This document shows positions 39,952 to 48,482 of a stretch of DNA of 64,000 nt, one piece after another (position 1 is the first letter of the stretch; each line of letters opens with the position of its first letter). The stretch comes from Rhodospirillaceae bacterium (GTDB lineage Bacteria; Pseudomonadota; Alphaproteobacteria; SP197): contig PBNE01000002.1 in the NCBI GenBank assembly GCA_002722885.1, forward strand, positions 310,001 to 374,000. Reading direction: 5' to 3'. A model generated the notes under the pieces. That model ran no database searches and was not told where the DNA came from. It worked only from the letters and a program-made list of their open reading frames with translations. Position numbers and translations under genes: made by a program.

Positions 39952-41220
39952 ATGACATCGAAAACGGCGCGTCCGCGCGTGCTCATCTATAGCCATGACA
40001 GTTTCGGTCTCGGTCATCTGCGCCGCTGCCGTGCCATTGCGCATGCCATGGTGGGCGATACCGACAACCTGACGGTCCTGATCCTATCGGGCTCGCCGAT
40101 CATCGGCAGCTTCGATTTCCGCGCCCGGGTGGACTTTGTTCGTGTGCCCGGCGTGATCAAGCTCAGGAACGGCGAATACACCTCGCTCAATCTGCTGCTA
40201 GACACCGAGCAGACCATGGCGATGCGCGAATCGATCATGAAGCACACCGCCGATATCTTCGATCCCGACATCTTCCTGGTCGACAAGGAGCCGCTCGGTC
40301 TGCGTGGCGAAGTGCGTGAAACAATCGACATGCTGAAGGAACGCGGCACCCGCGTGATTCTGGGGCTGCGCGACGTGATGGACGACCCCGCCCTGCTGGA
40401 GGCCGAATGGCGGCGCAAGAAGGCGGTGCCGGCCCTGCGCGACCTTTATGACGAAATCTGGGTCTACGGCCTGCCGCAGATCCACGACCCGCTTGAAGAA
40501 ATCGAGGTCCCGCAGTCGGTCCGCCGCAAGATGGTCTACACCGGCTATCTTGAACGCTCCGTGCCTCAGGCTCTGCCCGACATCGGCCTGCGCGACAGCA
40601 TCGAAGAACCCTTCATCCTGGTCACGACCGGCGGCGGCGGTGATGGCGATCTCCTGGTCGACTGGGTCTTGAAGGCCTACGAGTCCCGGCGTGCACCGGA
40701 GATTCCGGCACTGGTCGTGTTCGGCCCCTTCATGCAGCCGGAGATGAAGGCCGAGTTCCAGGATCGTGTCGATCTGCTCGACAATGTCACCGCCATCACC
40801 TTCGACGCTCATCTCGAAACCCTGATGGAAAAGGCGTCCGGGGTCTTGGCCATGGGCGGCTACAACACGTTCTGCGAGATTCTGTCGTTCGACAAACCGG
40901 CCCTGATCGTACCACGCCAGGTGCCGCGCCGTGAACAGCTCATCCGCGCCAGCCGCGCCCAGGAGCTGGGCCTTGTGTCGATGCTGACCGAAGACATGGC
41001 CGAAAAGCCCGAAGCCATGGCAACCGCGATCCGTCAGCTCACCCAACAGCGCCGGCCCAGCCAGGTCGTCGTGCCGGGACTGCTCGACGGACTGGAGAAC
41101 GTGAACCGCCTGGTCGCGATGCATCTGGCCGAAGGCCGCTATGGCACCAGCCTGCCGCAGGTTGCACGTCAGGACAAGCTGACGGTGACCTCTGCCGACA
41201 GCCGGCGGCGGGCCACCTGA
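39952..41220 (+). CDS. MurG-like glycosyltransferase (GHLRR type), copy A
   Basis: This 422-residue protein has a two-domain GT-B layout. The N-terminal SHDSFGLGHLRRCRAIAHAM motif and late LAMGGYNTFCEILSFDKPALIVPR motif match the family often annotated as glycosyltransferase or spore-coat polysaccharide-like proteins related to MurG/GT28. The donor and acceptor are unknown. A second, shorter member lies at 44167. The ATG at 39952 starts the conserved part. It heads a long run of tightly packed genes and is divergent from the degenerate ABC exporter. Confidence 0.78.
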   Translation: MTSKTARPRVLIYSHDSFGLGHLRRCRAIAHAMVGDTDNLTVLILSGSPIIGSFDFRARVDFVRVPGVIKLRNGEYTSLNLLLDTEQTMAMRESIMKHTADIFDPDIFLVDKEPLGLRGEVRETIDMLKERGTRVILGLRDVMDDPALLEAEWRRKKAVPALRDLYDEIWVYGLPQIHDPLEEIEVPQSVRRKMVYTGYLERSVPQALPDIGLRDSIEEPFILVTTGGGGDGDLLVDWVLKAYESRRAPEIPALVVFGPFMQPEMKAEFQDRVDLLDNVTAITFDAHLETLMEKASGVLAMGGYNTFCEILSFDKPALIVPRQVPRREQLIRASRAQELGLVSMLTEDMAEKPEAMATAIRQLTQQRRPSQVVVPGLLDGLENVNRLVAMHLAEGRYGTSLPQVARQDKLTVTSADSRRRAT

Positions 41221-41225
41221 GCCGC

Positions 41226-42458
41226 ATGCCAACGCCCGACACGGAGCGTGTCGCCTTTGTCCTGAAGGGTTATCCGCGTCTGTCGGAAACGTTTATTGCT
41301 CAGGAAATTCTAGCCCTGGAACGGCGCGGGTTGGGCATCGATATCGTCTCGTTGCGCCACCCGACCGACACGACGACCCATCCGGTCCACGCTGAGATTT
41401 CCGCGCCGGTCACCTATCTGCCGGAGTATCTGCATCAGGAACCGGCCCGCGTGTTCCGCGCCTGGCGCAAAGCACGGCGACTGCCCGGTTACCACAAAGC
41501 CTGGCGTCAGTGGCGCGCCGATTTCAGGCGTGACCGGACACGCAACCGCATCCGCCGTTTCGGTCAGGCCTGCGTGTTAGCGACCGAAACCGCGCCGCAG
41601 GTGCGCCACCTCCATGCGCATTTCCTGCACACCCCGTCCTCGGTGGCGCGCTATGCCGCAATGATAACGGGTCTCGGCTGGACCGGCTCAGCGCACGCCA
41701 AGGACATCTACACCTCGCCCGACTGGGAGCTGGCCGAGAAGCTCACGGACTGCGGCTGGGTCGTGACCTGCACCGCCACGAACCGCGATCATCTGAGCGC
41801 ACTGTCCCCCCGTGAAAACGTGGCGCTGGTCTATCACGGGCTTGATCTCGCACGCTGGCCGGCCGGCCCCCAGCGCCCGGACCGGCGCGACGGCAGCAAG
41901 AGCGCCGACCCTGTGCGTCTGGTCTCGGTCGGACGCGCCGTGCCCAAAAAGGGGTATGACGATCTGGTCGCCGCTTTGGCGAGACTGCCCGCCGACCTTC
42001 ACTGGACGCTCGATCATATCGGCGGCGGACCCGAACGAGAACGGCTCAAACAGGCGGCAAAGGACGCCGGGATTGAGCAGAGGATCACCTGGCACGGCGC
42101 CCAGCCCCAGACGGTGGTGCTGGAGGCCTATCGCGGCAGCGATCTTTTCGTTCTGGCGTCGAAGATTGCCGAGGACGGCGACCGCGACGGCCTGCCCAAT
42201 GTCATGATGGAAGCCCAGAGCCAGGGCCTGCCGGTGGTCGCGACACGGGTCTCGGCCGTGCCGGAGCTGATCGAAGAGGACGTGAACGGCCTGCTTGCCG
42301 AGCCCGGTGATCCGGCCTCGCTGGCTGACGCACTCCATGCCCTGATCACCGATCCCGAATGGCGGCAGCGGCTTGGCACGGCCGGAGAAGCGCACGTGCG
42401 TTCGACCTTTTCGATGGAAACCTGCATAGAAGACCTGGCAACCCGCTTCGGACTCTGA
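41226..42458 (+). CDS. Family 4-type (GT-B) glycosyltransferase
   Basis: This 410-residue GT-B enzyme has FVLKGYPRLSETFIAQEILALERRG at the N-terminus, HLHAHFLHTPSSVARYAA in the middle, and SVGRAVPKKGYDDLVAAL with the E-x7-E-like nucleotide-sugar segment DGLPNVMMEAQSQGLPVVAT near the C-terminus. The KGYPRLSETFI start is typical of exopolysaccharide or colanic-acid-type transferases. It follows copy A by 5 nt and precedes another transferase by 6 nt, so co-transcription is nearly certain. The sugar specificity cannot be read from sequence. Confidence 0.88.
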   Translation: MPTPDTERVAFVLKGYPRLSETFIAQEILALERRGLGIDIVSLRHPTDTTTHPVHAEISAPVTYLPEYLHQEPARVFRAWRKARRLPGYHKAWRQWRADFRRDRTRNRIRRFGQACVLATETAPQVRHLHAHFLHTPSSVARYAAMITGLGWTGSAHAKDIYTSPDWELAEKLTDCGWVVTCTATNRDHLSALSPRENVALVYHGLDLARWPAGPQRPDRRDGSKSADPVRLVSVGRAVPKKGYDDLVAALARLPADLHWTLDHIGGGPERERLKQAAKDAGIEQRITWHGAQPQTVVLEAYRGSDLFVLASKIAEDGDRDGLPNVMMEAQSQGLPVVATRVSAVPELIEEDVNGLLAEPGDPASLADALHALITDPEWRQRLGTAGEAHVRSTFSMETCIEDLATRFGL

Positions 42459-42464
42459 CGGTCG

Positions 42465-43577
42465 ATGAAGATCGCCTTTTATGCGCCCATGAAAGCGCCC
42501 AGCCATCGCGTGCCGTCCGGCGACCGGACAGTCGCGCAGCTGCTGATGACGGCTCTCCGGCACGCTGGCCACGAGGTCACGCTGGCCTCAACGCTGCGGA
42601 GCTGGGACCGCGGCGATGCAGCGCGTCAGAAGCGGCTTGCCGACAAAGGTTCTGCCGAAGCCCGGCGCCTGTGCGAGACCTGGCGCAACGACCGGCCCGA
42701 CCTCTGGTTCACCTATCACCTCTATCACAAGGCGCCGGACCATCTGGGCCCGCATGTCGCCACGGCGCTCAACCTGCCCTATGTCGTGGCCGAGCCATCG
42801 ATCTCGCGAAAACAGCGGCACGGCGCCTGGGCCGACGGGTTTGCCCGTTCGCTCGCCGCCCTGGCCCGTGCCGATGCCCTGCTGCCGATGACCGGCGACG
42901 ACAGGTCGGGTCTGCTCGACGCCGGCGTTCCGGCCGAGCGTGTGTTCCCTATTCCCCCGTTTATCGATACCGGCCCTTACCGACGGTCACGCGCCGCGGC
43001 ACGACGCAACCTGGCGGACCGCTATGGGCTCGATCCCGAACGACCAGTGGCCGTGACCGTCGCCATGATGCGCGAGGGCGACAAGATGGCGTCCTATCAG
43101 GTCCTGGCCGAGGCCATGGCCGGGATCGACAACGACGCCTTGCAGCTTCTGATCGTAGGCGACGGCCCCTGCTGCAACGAGGTCGAAGCACTCTTCGGGG
43201 AGCGGGCCTGTTTCGCCGGTCGCGTCTCGCCACGATCGCTGCCCGGCCTGTTGGCGGGCTGTGATCTCTTTGTCTGGCCGGCTGTCAACGAGGCCTATGG
43301 CATGGCAATCCTGGCCGCCCAGGCCGCAGGGCTGCCGGTGATCGCCGGAGATACGCGCGGCGTGCCCGACGTGGTGGAGAACCGGCGCACTGGGTTGCTG
43401 ACGCCGGTCGGAGATGCCGGCGCTATCATTAGAGCCTTGACCGACCTGCTGGCGGATCCACAGAGGCTGGCGGCCATGGGGGCTGCCGCTGCCGACCGTG
43501 TCAGCCGCAAACACAGCCTGGACGCCGCCTGTGCGGTTCTGGACCAGGCACTCGACACGGCGAGGCGGGCGCGATGA
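42465..43577 (+). CDS. GT4-like glycosyltransferase
   Basis: This 370-residue protein is a GT-B glycosyltransferase. The donor-binding half shows VTVAMMREGDKMASYQVLAEAM, LLIVGDGPCCNEVEALF and the E-x7-E motif in NEAYGMAILAAQAAGLPVIAGD followed by GVPDVVENRRTGLL. The N-terminus MKIAFYAPMKAPSHRVPSGD resembles an acceptor-binding Rossmann fold. It overlaps the histidine phosphatase gene by 4 nt (ATGA). Substrates are unknown, but its place in the operon suggests that it adds one sugar of the same glycan as its neighbours. Confidence 0.87.
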   Translation: MKIAFYAPMKAPSHRVPSGDRTVAQLLMTALRHAGHEVTLASTLRSWDRGDAARQKRLADKGSAEARRLCETWRNDRPDLWFTYHLYHKAPDHLGPHVATALNLPYVVAEPSISRKQRHGAWADGFARSLAALARADALLPMTGDDRSGLLDAGVPAERVFPIPPFIDTGPYRRSRAAARRNLADRYGLDPERPVAVTVAMMREGDKMASYQVLAEAMAGIDNDALQLLIVGDGPCCNEVEALFGERACFAGRVSPRSLPGLLAGCDLFVWPAVNEAYGMAILAAQAAGLPVIAGDTRGVPDVVENRRTGLLTPVGDAGAIIRALTDLLADPQRLAAMGAAAADRVSRKHSLDAACAVLDQALDTARRAR

Positions 43578-44170
43578 CCCGGCTCGCCATGATCCGCCAC
43601 GCGCCGACCGACTGGAACGAGGCCGGCCGCATCCAGGGCCGGCACGACACCATGCTATCTGAAGACGGCCGCGCGATGGTGGCCGGCTGGCAGGTTCCTG
43701 CGCCGCTCGATACCTGGCGCTGGATCACGAGCCCCCTGAGCCGGACCACGACAACCGCCGCATTGCTCGACCACTCCGATTGTCCGGTTGACGCGCGACT
43801 GGCCGAGATGGACTGGGGCGCCTGGGTGGGTTCAACCCTCGATGACCTGCGCAGCCGTCACGGCGACGCCATGGCCGACAACGAAGCCGCCGGCCTCGAT
43901 TTCCGACCCGATGACGGCGAGAGCCCGCGGGAACTTCAGTCCCGTCTGGCCGCGTTTCTGCGCGACACAGCACACGCCGGAGAGCCCACGGTGGCCATCA
44001 CCCATCGCGGTGTCATGCGTGCCGCCCTGGGCCTGGCGACAGGCTGGGACTTCACCTCGCCCCAGCCCCTCAAACTTGAGCGCGACGCGGTTCTGATGCT
44101 GACCCTGTCCGCCGACGGCACACCCGAACTGGAGGATCCCGCCCTGCTGTCGCTGGTACCGTCGTCATGA
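43574..44170 (+). CDS. Histidine phosphatase family protein (phosphoglycerate-mutase-like)
   Basis: This 198-residue protein has the catalytic RHG-like motif as MIRHAPTDWNEAGRIQGRHD near the N-terminus and the second catalytic His in VAITHRGVMRAALGLA. It lacks a signal peptide, so it acts in the cytoplasm. Similar enzymes (for example GmhB-independent sugar phosphatases and CobC) dephosphorylate small metabolites. In this setting a sugar-phosphate substrate is plausible, though cobalamin phosphatase CobC remains an alternative since cob genes occur 13 kb away. It overlaps both neighbours by 4 nt. Confidence 0.83.
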   Translation: MTRLAMIRHAPTDWNEAGRIQGRHDTMLSEDGRAMVAGWQVPAPLDTWRWITSPLSRTTTTAALLDHSDCPVDARLAEMDWGAWVGSTLDDLRSRHGDAMADNEAAGLDFRPDDGESPRELQSRLAAFLRDTAHAGEPTVAITHRGVMRAALGLATGWDFTSPQPLKLERDAVLMLTLSADGTPELEDPALLSLVPSS

Positions 44171-45303
44171 GTGCGCCGGTTCTCTTCTGGGTTCAACATC
44201 TGCTGGGAAGCGGGCATCTGCGGCGCACGGCGGCGATCGCCCGCGCCCTTTCTGACCAGGGCGTCGAGACCGTCATCGCTTCGGGCGGCATGCCGCTCAG
44301 CCATCTCGAGAGCGGCGCTGCCAGGCTGGTTCAGCTTCCTGCGATTCACGCGTCGGCCGCCGGCTTCTCCTGCCTTGTCGATGACAATGGCGCCCCTGTC
44401 GGTGATCGGTTGTGGGACGAACGCGAAAACGTCCTCGAAGAGCTTGCAACCACCCTGCGGCCCGGTGTCGTGGTGACCGAGACTTATCCCTTCGGACGGC
44501 GCCAGCTTCGCCGCGAAGCCCTGACCTTGATTGAGGCGGCCACCAGGTCTGAGCCTCGTCCAGTGGTCGTCTGCTCGGTGCGCGATATTCTGCAGCGCGC
44601 GTCGAAACCCGAGCGTTACGACGAGATGCTGGCGGTGGCCCTGGACCATTACGACCACGTTCTTGTCCACGGCGATCCGGACCTGATCAGCTTTTCTGAT
44701 ACCTTCCCTCTGGCTAAGGCCCTGGGTGACCGGGTCATTCATACCGGTTACATCGCCTCCGCGCCGGCGACGCATCAGGGAACCGCCGGGTCCGGAGAGG
44801 TCATCGTCTCGGCGGGTGGCGGTGCCGTGGGCGCTGAACTGTTGAGCACGGCCATCGCCGCGCGGGGCCTCGCGGAGCAGGCCGGTGGTCTGACGTGGCG
44901 GATGCTGACCGGTGACCCGTCGTTGAGCGAGGCCCTCGACACACGCGCCGAGGGTCTGATCGTCGAACCCAATCGTCCGGATTTTCCCGAGCTGCTGGCC
45001 AACTGTGCGGTCTCCGTATCTCAGGGCGGCTACAACACGGTGATCGATCTTGTTCAGGCCTCCGCCCGGGCCGTGATCGTGCCCTTCGCCGGAGAGGGCG
45101 AGACCGAACAGACCGAACGGACCCGGAAGCTGGCGCAGCGGGACATGGTGGAGATCATCGAAGAGGACGAGTTGACGCCCGAGAATCTTGCCGCAGCCGT
45201 CGACCGTGCTCTGGACCGGCCCCGCCTCGATGCAGGAGAGATCAATCTGGATGGCGTGCGTCACAGCGCCCGGTGTCTGGCACAATGGGCAGGCCATGAC
45301 TGA
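44167..45303 (+). CDS. MurG-like glycosyltransferase (GHLRR type), copy B
   Basis: This 378-residue protein shares the N-terminal VQHLLGSGHLRRTAAIARAL and C-terminal SVSQGGYNTVIDLVQASARAVIVPF motifs with copy A at 39952. Between them VIVSAGGGAVGAELLSTAI resembles the nucleotide-sugar-binding Gly-rich loop. The two copies are clearly related but not near-identical, so they probably act on different sugars. It overlaps the phosphatase by 4 nt and the deacetylase-like gene by 8 nt. Confidence 0.78.
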   Translation: MSAPVLFWVQHLLGSGHLRRTAAIARALSDQGVETVIASGGMPLSHLESGAARLVQLPAIHASAAGFSCLVDDNGAPVGDRLWDERENVLEELATTLRPGVVVTETYPFGRRQLRREALTLIEAATRSEPRPVVVCSVRDILQRASKPERYDEMLAVALDHYDHVLVHGDPDLISFSDTFPLAKALGDRVIHTGYIASAPATHQGTAGSGEVIVSAGGGAVGAELLSTAIAARGLAEQAGGLTWRMLTGDPSLSEALDTRAEGLIVEPNRPDFPELLANCAVSVSQGGYNTVIDLVQASARAVIVPFAGEGETEQTERTRKLAQRDMVEIIEEDELTPENLAAAVDRALDRPRLDAGEINLDGVRHSARCLAQWAGHD

Positions 45304-46069
45304 CTGGAAAGATCTCGCCGACGAACTCGACCGCTGGGGCGAAGCCGGACGCACCGCCACCTTCTGGTGGCGCGATGACGACGCCGGCCCCGACGACGGA
45401 TGCCTCGAGCCGTTTCTCGACCAGCGGAGAACGCTGGACGTACCCCTGGCCCTGGCGGTCGTGCCGGGCTGGCTGACGCCGAGAAGCGTCAAGGCGATCG
45501 GCGGCGATCCTGGCTCCTGGGCGCTGCAGCACGGCGTGAACCACACGGACCGGACCACCACGGAGCGGCGCAAGGTCGAGCTATGCCGTGACGCCCTGAA
45601 GGTCGATCTCGCAACGTTGATCGATTCGAGCCGCGACCGGCTCGCGGCTGACCTGGGTTTTTCATTCCTGCCCGTGATGGTGCCGCCCTGGAACAGGATC
45701 GACGCCGAGATCACGACCCTGCTGCCCGCTCTTGGCCTCAGGGGGCTATCAACCCTGGGGCCGCGGCCTGCTTCGATGGAACACGGATTGGCGCTGGCCA
45801 ACGTCCACATCGACATCGTGAACTGGAAGAAAGGTCGCTGCTTTGTCGGCGACGGTCCCTGTCTTGCGGCCGCCCTGGACCACCTCTGCCAACGGCGAAT
45901 GGGCACTGTGGATCCCGACGAGCCGACAGGCCTGATGACCCATCACAGGGTTCATGATGCCGATTGCGATGGATTTGTTGACAGGTTCGTCGCTTTCGTG
46001 CGCGATCATGGGGTGGCGCGGTGGCTTGATGCGTCCCACGTGTTTGAAACGAAACCGGCAGTGACGTGA
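45296..46069 (+). CDS. Polysaccharide-deacetylase-like (NodB-fold) protein
   Basis: This 257-residue protein is a divergent member of the NodB/polysaccharide-deacetylase family. The metal-binding acidic motif appears as FWWRDDDAGPDDG (about 24-36) and the His pair as WALQHGVNHTDRT (about 76-88), followed by VMVPPWNRID, a typical third motif. There is no signal peptide, so it is probably cytoplasmic, unlike secreted chitin-type deacetylases. It could remove an acetyl group from a sugar intermediate of the operon product. The ATG at 45296 overlaps the upstream gene by 8 nt. Confidence 0.78.
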   Translation: MTDWKDLADELDRWGEAGRTATFWWRDDDAGPDDGCLEPFLDQRRTLDVPLALAVVPGWLTPRSVKAIGGDPGSWALQHGVNHTDRTTTERRKVELCRDALKVDLATLIDSSRDRLAADLGFSFLPVMVPPWNRIDAEITTLLPALGLRGLSTLGPRPASMEHGLALANVHIDIVNWKKGRCFVGDGPCLAAALDHLCQRRMGTVDPDEPTGLMTHHRVHDADCDGFVDRFVAFVRDHGVARWLDASHVFETKPAVT

Positions 46070-46605
46070 CCCAGACCCACGACTTCCGTTACGACCTCAA
46101 GACCCTGCAGTGGGATTATGTCCGCGCTGTGGGCGGCGCATTCCTGTGTTTTACCCCGCTTGTGCTGATTGAGGTGGTGCCGGTGATGGTTTGCATCTTT
46201 GCCATTGTCGGGGCGGTCTTCACTCTCTTCGGCCTGCGCACGCTGTTGCGACACATGACGGAAGTGGAACTATCGGCTCAGGGCCTTCGGACCATTGGGC
46301 CGATGAGCCGTGCCATTCGCTGGGACGCGTTGAACGGAATGAAACTTGCTTTCTATTCTGCCCGTCGGCGGACCGACAACCGGTCCGATTTTGCCGCGTC
46401 GAAGGGGTGGATGGAGTTGAAGTTGAAAGGACCAGAGGGGTCGATTGCTCTGGACTCGTCGCTTGACGGCTTCGACGCCATTGTCGATACCGCCTTTCGG
46501 GCTGCGCTGGGCAACAACCTGCAGCTCAACGAAACCACACTGGCCAATCTCGACGCCATGGGCTTCACCGCCGGCGCAGGCACACTTCCGGACGATCATC
46601 TGTGA
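46066..46605 (+). CDS. Uncharacterised membrane protein with PH-like tail
   Basis: This 179-residue protein is not a family I recognise with certainty. Residues about 20-60 form two hydrophobic segments separated by a short turn (AFLCFTPLVLIEVVPVM then VCIFAIVGAVFTLFGL). The rest is a beta-rich domain whose pattern VELSAQGLRTIGP and AIRWDALNGMKLAFYS resembles bacterial PH-like membrane proteins. It starts with GTG at 46066 (GTGA overlap) and overlaps the ABC ATPase gene by 4 nt. It sits exactly between the glycan and importer halves of the run. Confidence 0.7.
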   Translation: MTQTHDFRYDLKTLQWDYVRAVGGAFLCFTPLVLIEVVPVMVCIFAIVGAVFTLFGLRTLLRHMTEVELSAQGLRTIGPMSRAIRWDALNGMKLAFYSARRRTDNRSDFAASKGWMELKLKGPEGSIALDSSLDGFDAIVDTAFRAALGNNLQLNETTLANLDAMGFTAGAGTLPDDHL

Positions 46606-48482
46606 CACCACTCGTCGACATCCGTGACCTCAGGGTTCAGTTCCTTGTCGGCGACGGTGCCGTCGAGGCGGTCAAGGGTATCAGCTTTTCGATTCCGGCG
46701 GGCCGTACCCTGGCCCTTGTGGGCGAATCAGGGTCCGGCAAGACGGTTATCTCCCAGTCGATTATGCGCATTCTGCCGCAGAGTGCGGAGATCACCGGCG
46801 GCCAGATCCTTCTGCACGATCCCGCCGATCCGGGCTCCGACCCGATCGACATCGCCGCGCTGCCGGCCGACGGCAAGCGCATGCGTTCGATTCGCGGCGG
46901 CCAAGTCTCGATCATCTTCCAGGAACCGATGACCTCGCTCTCGCCGCTGCACACGGTGGGCGACCAGGTCAGCGAAGCACTCTTTCTGCATCGGGACTGC
47001 AGCAAGCCCGAAGCCAAGGAGCTGACGGTCGACATGCTGCGGCTGGTTGGATTCCCCGATCCGGAAAAGGCCTTTCGCTCATACCCTTTTGAGCTTTCGG
47101 GTGGCCTGCGCCAGCGCGCCATGATCGCCATGGCGCTAGTCTGTCACCCCAGCCTGCTGATCGCCGACGAACCCACCACAGCGCTAGACGTGACGATCCA
47201 GGCTCAGATTCTGAAGCTGATTGCCGATCTACAGTCGGAACTGGGCATGGCCGTGCTGATGATCACCCACGATCTCGGCGTGGTGGCCAACGTGGCCGAG
47301 GATGTGGTGGTGATGTACCACGGCCGCATCATGGAGCAGGGCAGCCTGGACGACATCTTCTGGGACCCGCGCCATCCTTATCTGAAGGGCCTTCTGGCCG
47401 CCGTGCCGCGCTTCAACATGAAGCCGGGCGAACGGCTGGTGCCACTGCGCGAGGTCAAGCACGACCGCGACGCTCTGACCCGTCCTGAGCGCGAGCCCTG
47501 GCCTGACGGCGCCGACGACCGTCTTTTGACCATCGATCACCTGACAAAGACCTTCTCGACCCGCAACAAGGGGTTCATGGCGCGCGGCTCGACCGAACAC
47601 CTGGCGGTTGACGCCATCAGCTTCGACGTGAAACGGGGCGAATGCCTGGGCCTGGTCGGCGAATCGGGCTGTGGCAAGACCACCACCAGCAAGATGATCA
47701 TGAAGGCGCTGACGCCCGATTCCGGGACGGTGACCTTCAACGACCGTGGCAACCCGGTTGATATCGCCAAACTGGAAGGCGATCGCCTGTTCGACTACCG
47801 GCGCAAGGTGCAGTTCATCTTCCAGGACCCCTTCGGGTCGCTGAACCCGCGCATGACCGTGTTCGATATCATCTCCGAGCCCCTGCTGATCCATAAGGTG
47901 GGGTCACAGGAGGACCGCGCTCAGCGCGTGATGGAACTGATGCGCCTGGTCGGGCTCGACGTGCGCCACCTGCGCCGCTACCCGCACAGCTTCTCGGGCG
48001 GCCAGCGTCAGCGCATCGGCATTGCCCGCGCCCTGGCTCTGGAGCCGGAGCTGCTGATCTGCGACGAACCTGTCTCGGCGCTGGATGTCTCAATCCAGGC
48101 GCAGATCCTGAACCTCCTGAAGGATCTCCAGAAGGAATTCGGCCTGACTTATCTCTTCATCTCACACAATCTGGCGGTGATCGACTACATGGCTGACCGC
48201 ATCGCCGTGATGTGCGCCGGCCGCCTGGTCGAACAGGCGACACGCGAGGAGATCTTCAAGAACCCGGTGCATCCCTACACCCGCGCCCTGCTGGCCGCGG
48301 TGCCCGAACCCAATCCCGACCGCAAGCTCGACCTGACCATGCTGATGCAGGGCCGCGGCACCCTGCCCGATGCATGGCCCGAGCCTTTCACGGTGCGTCC
48401 GGGCGAAACGCTCCAAATGATCGACATCGGTGACGGCCACCTGGTGCGCGCCAGCAGCAAGCCCGATGGGATCGCGGCATGA
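46602..48482 (+). CDS. Fused dual-ATPase of a peptide/nickel-type ABC importer (DppDF-like)
   Basis: This 626-residue cytoplasmic protein carries two complete ABC ATPase domains. The first has Walker A GESGSGKT (41-48), signature LSGGLRQRA (about 165) and LLIADEPTTALDVT. The second has GESGCGKTTTSK (about 353), SFSGGQRQRIGIARAL (about 464) and LLICDEPVSALDVS. Each is followed by an oligopeptide-type C-terminal segment (HPYLKGLLAAVP; HPYTRALLAAVPEP). In most Dpp/Opp systems these are separate proteins; the fused form resembles YejF. It starts with GTG overlapping the upstream membrane gene. Confidence 0.93.
   Translation: MTPLVDIRDLRVQFLVGDGAVEAVKGISFSIPAGRTLALVGESGSGKTVISQSIMRILPQSAEITGGQILLHDPADPGSDPIDIAALPADGKRMRSIRGGQVSIIFQEPMTSLSPLHTVGDQVSEALFLHRDCSKPEAKELTVDMLRLVGFPDPEKAFRSYPFELSGGLRQRAMIAMALVCHPSLLIADEPTTALDVTIQAQILKLIADLQSELGMAVLMITHDLGVVANVAEDVVVMYHGRIMEQGSLDDIFWDPRHPYLKGLLAAVPRFNMKPGERLVPLREVKHDRDALTRPEREPWPDGADDRLLTIDHLTKTFSTRNKGFMARGSTEHLAVDAISFDVKRGECLGLVGESGCGKTTTSKMIMKALTPDSGTVTFNDRGNPVDIAKLEGDRLFDYRRKVQFIFQDPFGSLNPRMTVFDIISEPLLIHKVGSQEDRAQRVMELMRLVGLDVRHLRRYPHSFSGGQRQRIGIARALALEPELLICDEPVSALDVSIQAQILNLLKDLQKEFGLTYLFISHNLAVIDYMADRIAVMCAGRLVEQATREEIFKNPVHPYTRALLAAVPEPNPDRKLDLTMLMQGRGTLPDAWPEPFTVRPGETLQMIDIGDGHLVRASSKPDGIAA

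Noticed and set aside
43936..45906. A 656-codon open frame on the - strand across the phosphatase, glycosyltransferase and deacetylase genes
   Set aside because: No domain or motif is visible, and it is antisense to three genes with good motifs and tight coupling.
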